64,000 bases of DNA from CALRQJ02 sp943370285 (GTDB taxonomy: Bacteria > Bacteroidota > Bacteroidia > Chitinophagales > Chitinophagaceae). This document shows, in pieces, positions 62,531 to 64,000 of this stretch. How positions within the stretch are numbered: the stretch's first letter is position 1; the number at the start of each line of letters is the position of its first letter. The notes beneath the pieces were generated by a model that worked only from the letters and a program-made list of their open reading frames with translations, was not told where the DNA came from and did no database searches. Position numbers and translations under genes: made by a program. The stretch covers positions 62,001-126,000 of the forward strand of contig CALRQJ020000004.1 in the NCBI GenBank assembly GCA_943370285.1. The letters are read 5' to 3'.

Positions 62531-64000
62531 ATGAAACGTATTTGTGCTGCCATTTTTTTCTTACTAATTGCCGCTTCACTTGTTGCTCAAAAAACGAGCT
62601 TACAATACAATTGGTCCGATGGGAAATTTACTGTTCAGCAATATGCTGCTAATATTTTCAAACTTACCTATACGCCTAAAGATTATAATACCAATGAGAA
62701 TGTAAGCGACGCAGTGTTACTAAAACCACAATTGCTCAATGCATTACCGGCTGCTATAAAAATGGATGGAGAGCAAATCATTATTGGTACCAATCATAAA
62801 TTGTATTTGAGTGGAACATTTCATGAAGATGAGAATTATAGAGGGTTTAAATTTTCTTTACAACCCGGCGAAATGATGTTTGGCGGTGGTGAAAGGGCTT
62901 TGCCATTAAACAGGAGAGGGCAACGGTTGAATTTGTACAATAATCCGTGGTACGGTTACAGTTTTCCAGCAGATAATCTCAACTATTCTGTTCCATTTTT
63001 TATGAGTAGTCATGGATACGGATTGTTTTTTGATAATGCATCAAAAGGCTATGCCGATATTGGTAAAGAAAATGAAGATATATTAAGAGTTGGATTTAAA
63101 AGCGGAGAATTAAATGTATATGTCATTTTAGGCAACGATTACAAAACAATGCTTACTTCATTTCATAAACTAACGGGTACACAACCTTTGCCGCCAAGAT
63201 GGGCTTTGGGTAATTTTATGAGTCGATTTGGTTATACCAGTCAAAAGCAAGTAAACACTATTGCTGCTGCCATGAAGGCAGAAAATATGCCGGTTGATGC
63301 AGTGATTTTCGATTTGTTTTGGTTTGGCGATAGCATTAAGCAAACGATGGGAAATTTAGATTGGGTTAACAAAACCAAATGGCCTAATCCCAAACAAATG
63401 ATTAGTGATTTCAGAAAAGACAATATCAATACCATTTTAATTACCGAACCTTTTGTGGTAGAAGCTTCTACCAATTATCAAGCATCCAAACAGTTTCATG
63501 CTGTTGATTCAGCCAATAATCCTTTTGTACTAACCGATTTTTATTTTGGCCGTGGCGGCTTGATTGACATATTTCGAAAAGATGCCAAAGATTGGTTTTG
63601 GACCAAACATAAAGCACAAATGGATATTGGTGTAGAAGCTTGGTGGGGAGATTTGGGAGAGCCTGAAAAACATCCTGCCAGTATGAAACACAACTTAAAA
63701 GATTTGGGTTTCAAGCGATTATTTGGTGCCGATGAAATTCATAATGTGTATGGTCATTACTGGACTAAAATGTTGTACGATAAGTATGCTGTACAATATC
63801 CTAACAAACGATTATTTAGTTTGAATAGAAGTGGATTTGCTGGTACGCAACGCTACAGTATTTTTCCATGGACAGGTGATGTAAGCCGCAGTTGGAAAGG
63901 CCTTCAAGCACAATTACCTACATTGTTAGGCATGAGTATGAGCGGTGTGCCTTATGTACACAGCGATGCCGGTGGTTTTGCCGGTGGCGATGGCGATAAT
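62531..64000 (+). CDS. GH31 family alpha-glycosidase, 5' part (cut by window edge)
   Basis: The frame is open from the ATG at 62531 to the end of the window (490 codons visible), so the C-terminus is missing. A signal peptide (residues 1-19) sends it out of the cytoplasm. The N-terminal beta domain is followed by the GH31 TIM barrel. Asp374 in WWGDLGEPE is the expected nucleophile and Asp450 in WTGDVSRSW the expected acid/base. The family includes alpha-glucosidases and alpha-xylosidases, among others; specificity cannot be assigned. A short leader separates it from the terminator behind the LolA-fold gene. Confidence 0.9.
   Translation, partial: MKRICAAIFFLLIAASLVAQKTSLQYNWSDGKFTVQQYAANIFKLTYTPKDYNTNENVSDAVLLKPQLLNALPAAIKMDGEQIIIGTNHKLYLSGTFHEDENYRGFKFSLQPGEMMFGGGERALPLNRRGQRLNLYNNPWYGYSFPADNLNYSVPFFMSSHGYGLFFDNASKGYADIGKENEDILRVGFKSGELNVYVILGNDYKTMLTSFHKLTGTQPLPPRWALGNFMSRFGYTSQKQVNTIAAAMKAENMPVDAVIFDLFWFGDSIKQTMGNLDWVNKTKWPNPKQMISDFRKDNINTILITEPFVVEASTNYQASKQFHAVDSANNPFVLTDFYFGRGGLIDIFRKDAKDWFWTKHKAQMDIGVEAWWGDLGEPEKHPASMKHNLKDLGFKRLFGADEIHNVYGHYWTKMLYDKYAVQYPNKRLFSLNRSGFAGTQRYSIFPWTGDVSRSWKGLQAQLPTLLGMSMSGVPYVHSDAGGFAGGDGDN

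Noticed and set aside
1..64000. CRISPR arrays, tRNA or rRNA genes, insertion sequences and prophage genes.
   Set aside because: I read both strands and saw no repeat-spacer pattern, no cloverleaf or rRNA stretch that I could support, and no transposase or phage structural gene. Short, unusual tRNAs could still be missed without a covariance search.

Overview
The window reads as a chromosome segment of a low-GC member of the Bacteroidota, most probably a Chitinophagaceae-type bacterium (inference). The signs are a SusC/SusD pair, a type IX secretion PorV/PorU2-like pair, a macroglobulin/TonB-plug protein, an LptE–SecG operon of the Bacteroidota kind, multi-PAS hybrid kinases, almost no Shine-Dalgarno sequences, and several -7 boxes of the TAnnTTTG type known from this phylum. 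I see no rRNA, tRNA, CRISPR array, insertion sequence or prophage. Most of the window is ordinary core genome with tightly packed genes; several convergent pairs are separated by 0-12 bp.

Layout. 1-6649: the 3' end of a Brp/Blh-type beta-carotene cleavage gene (retinal synthesis), then pckA, a secreted unknown, ubiX, a thioredoxin-like protein, fmt and a NamZ-type exo-muramidase. 6936-7446: a SlyD-like FKBP and a strong bidirectional terminator. 7525-15085 (all minus strand): the most unusual block. In transcription order it holds a GNAT acetyltransferase, a free-standing PqqD-like protein, an ATP-grasp ligase, a fold-type III PLP decarboxylase, a urea-transporter/M23-peptidase fusion, a TPR/beta-barrel protein and a TPR protein. 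Its gaps contain two families of short repeats. 15374-18440: membrane proteins, pepT and a frameshifted Uma2 gene. 18618-24836: PorV/PorQ-like protein and PorU2-like C25 peptidase. 24837-25371: a gene-free stretch with a duplicated terminator module of about 100 bp. 25372-33081: a signalling operon (1409-aa PAS/GAF kinase, single-domain response regulator, REC-PASx5-kinase).

33374-39850: KASIII-like enzyme, ECF sigma factor, dipeptide epimerase, sterol-desaturase-family enzyme, small proteins and a polyprenyl synthase. 39926-44856 (minus): miaB, a sigma-54 activator, lptE, an acidic repeat protein and secG, apparently one operon. 45299-53498 (plus): SusC, SusD, a DUF4397 lipoprotein and the macroglobulin/plug protein, a TonB-linked uptake locus with no glycoside hydrolase beside it. 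53513-61555 (mostly minus): DeoR regulator, NhaD antiporter, OstA-like protein, MlaD-like protein, an esterase, a small lipoprotein and adenine deaminase. 61644-64000: a LolA-fold protein and the start of a GH31 glycosidase cut by the window edge.

The best candidate for an undescribed system is 7525-15085. Two amino-acid-chemistry enzymes and a possible peptide-binding protein sit beside a membrane channel carrying a peptidoglycan-peptidase domain and an outer-membrane barrel. Its product is unknown and everything about its function is inference.
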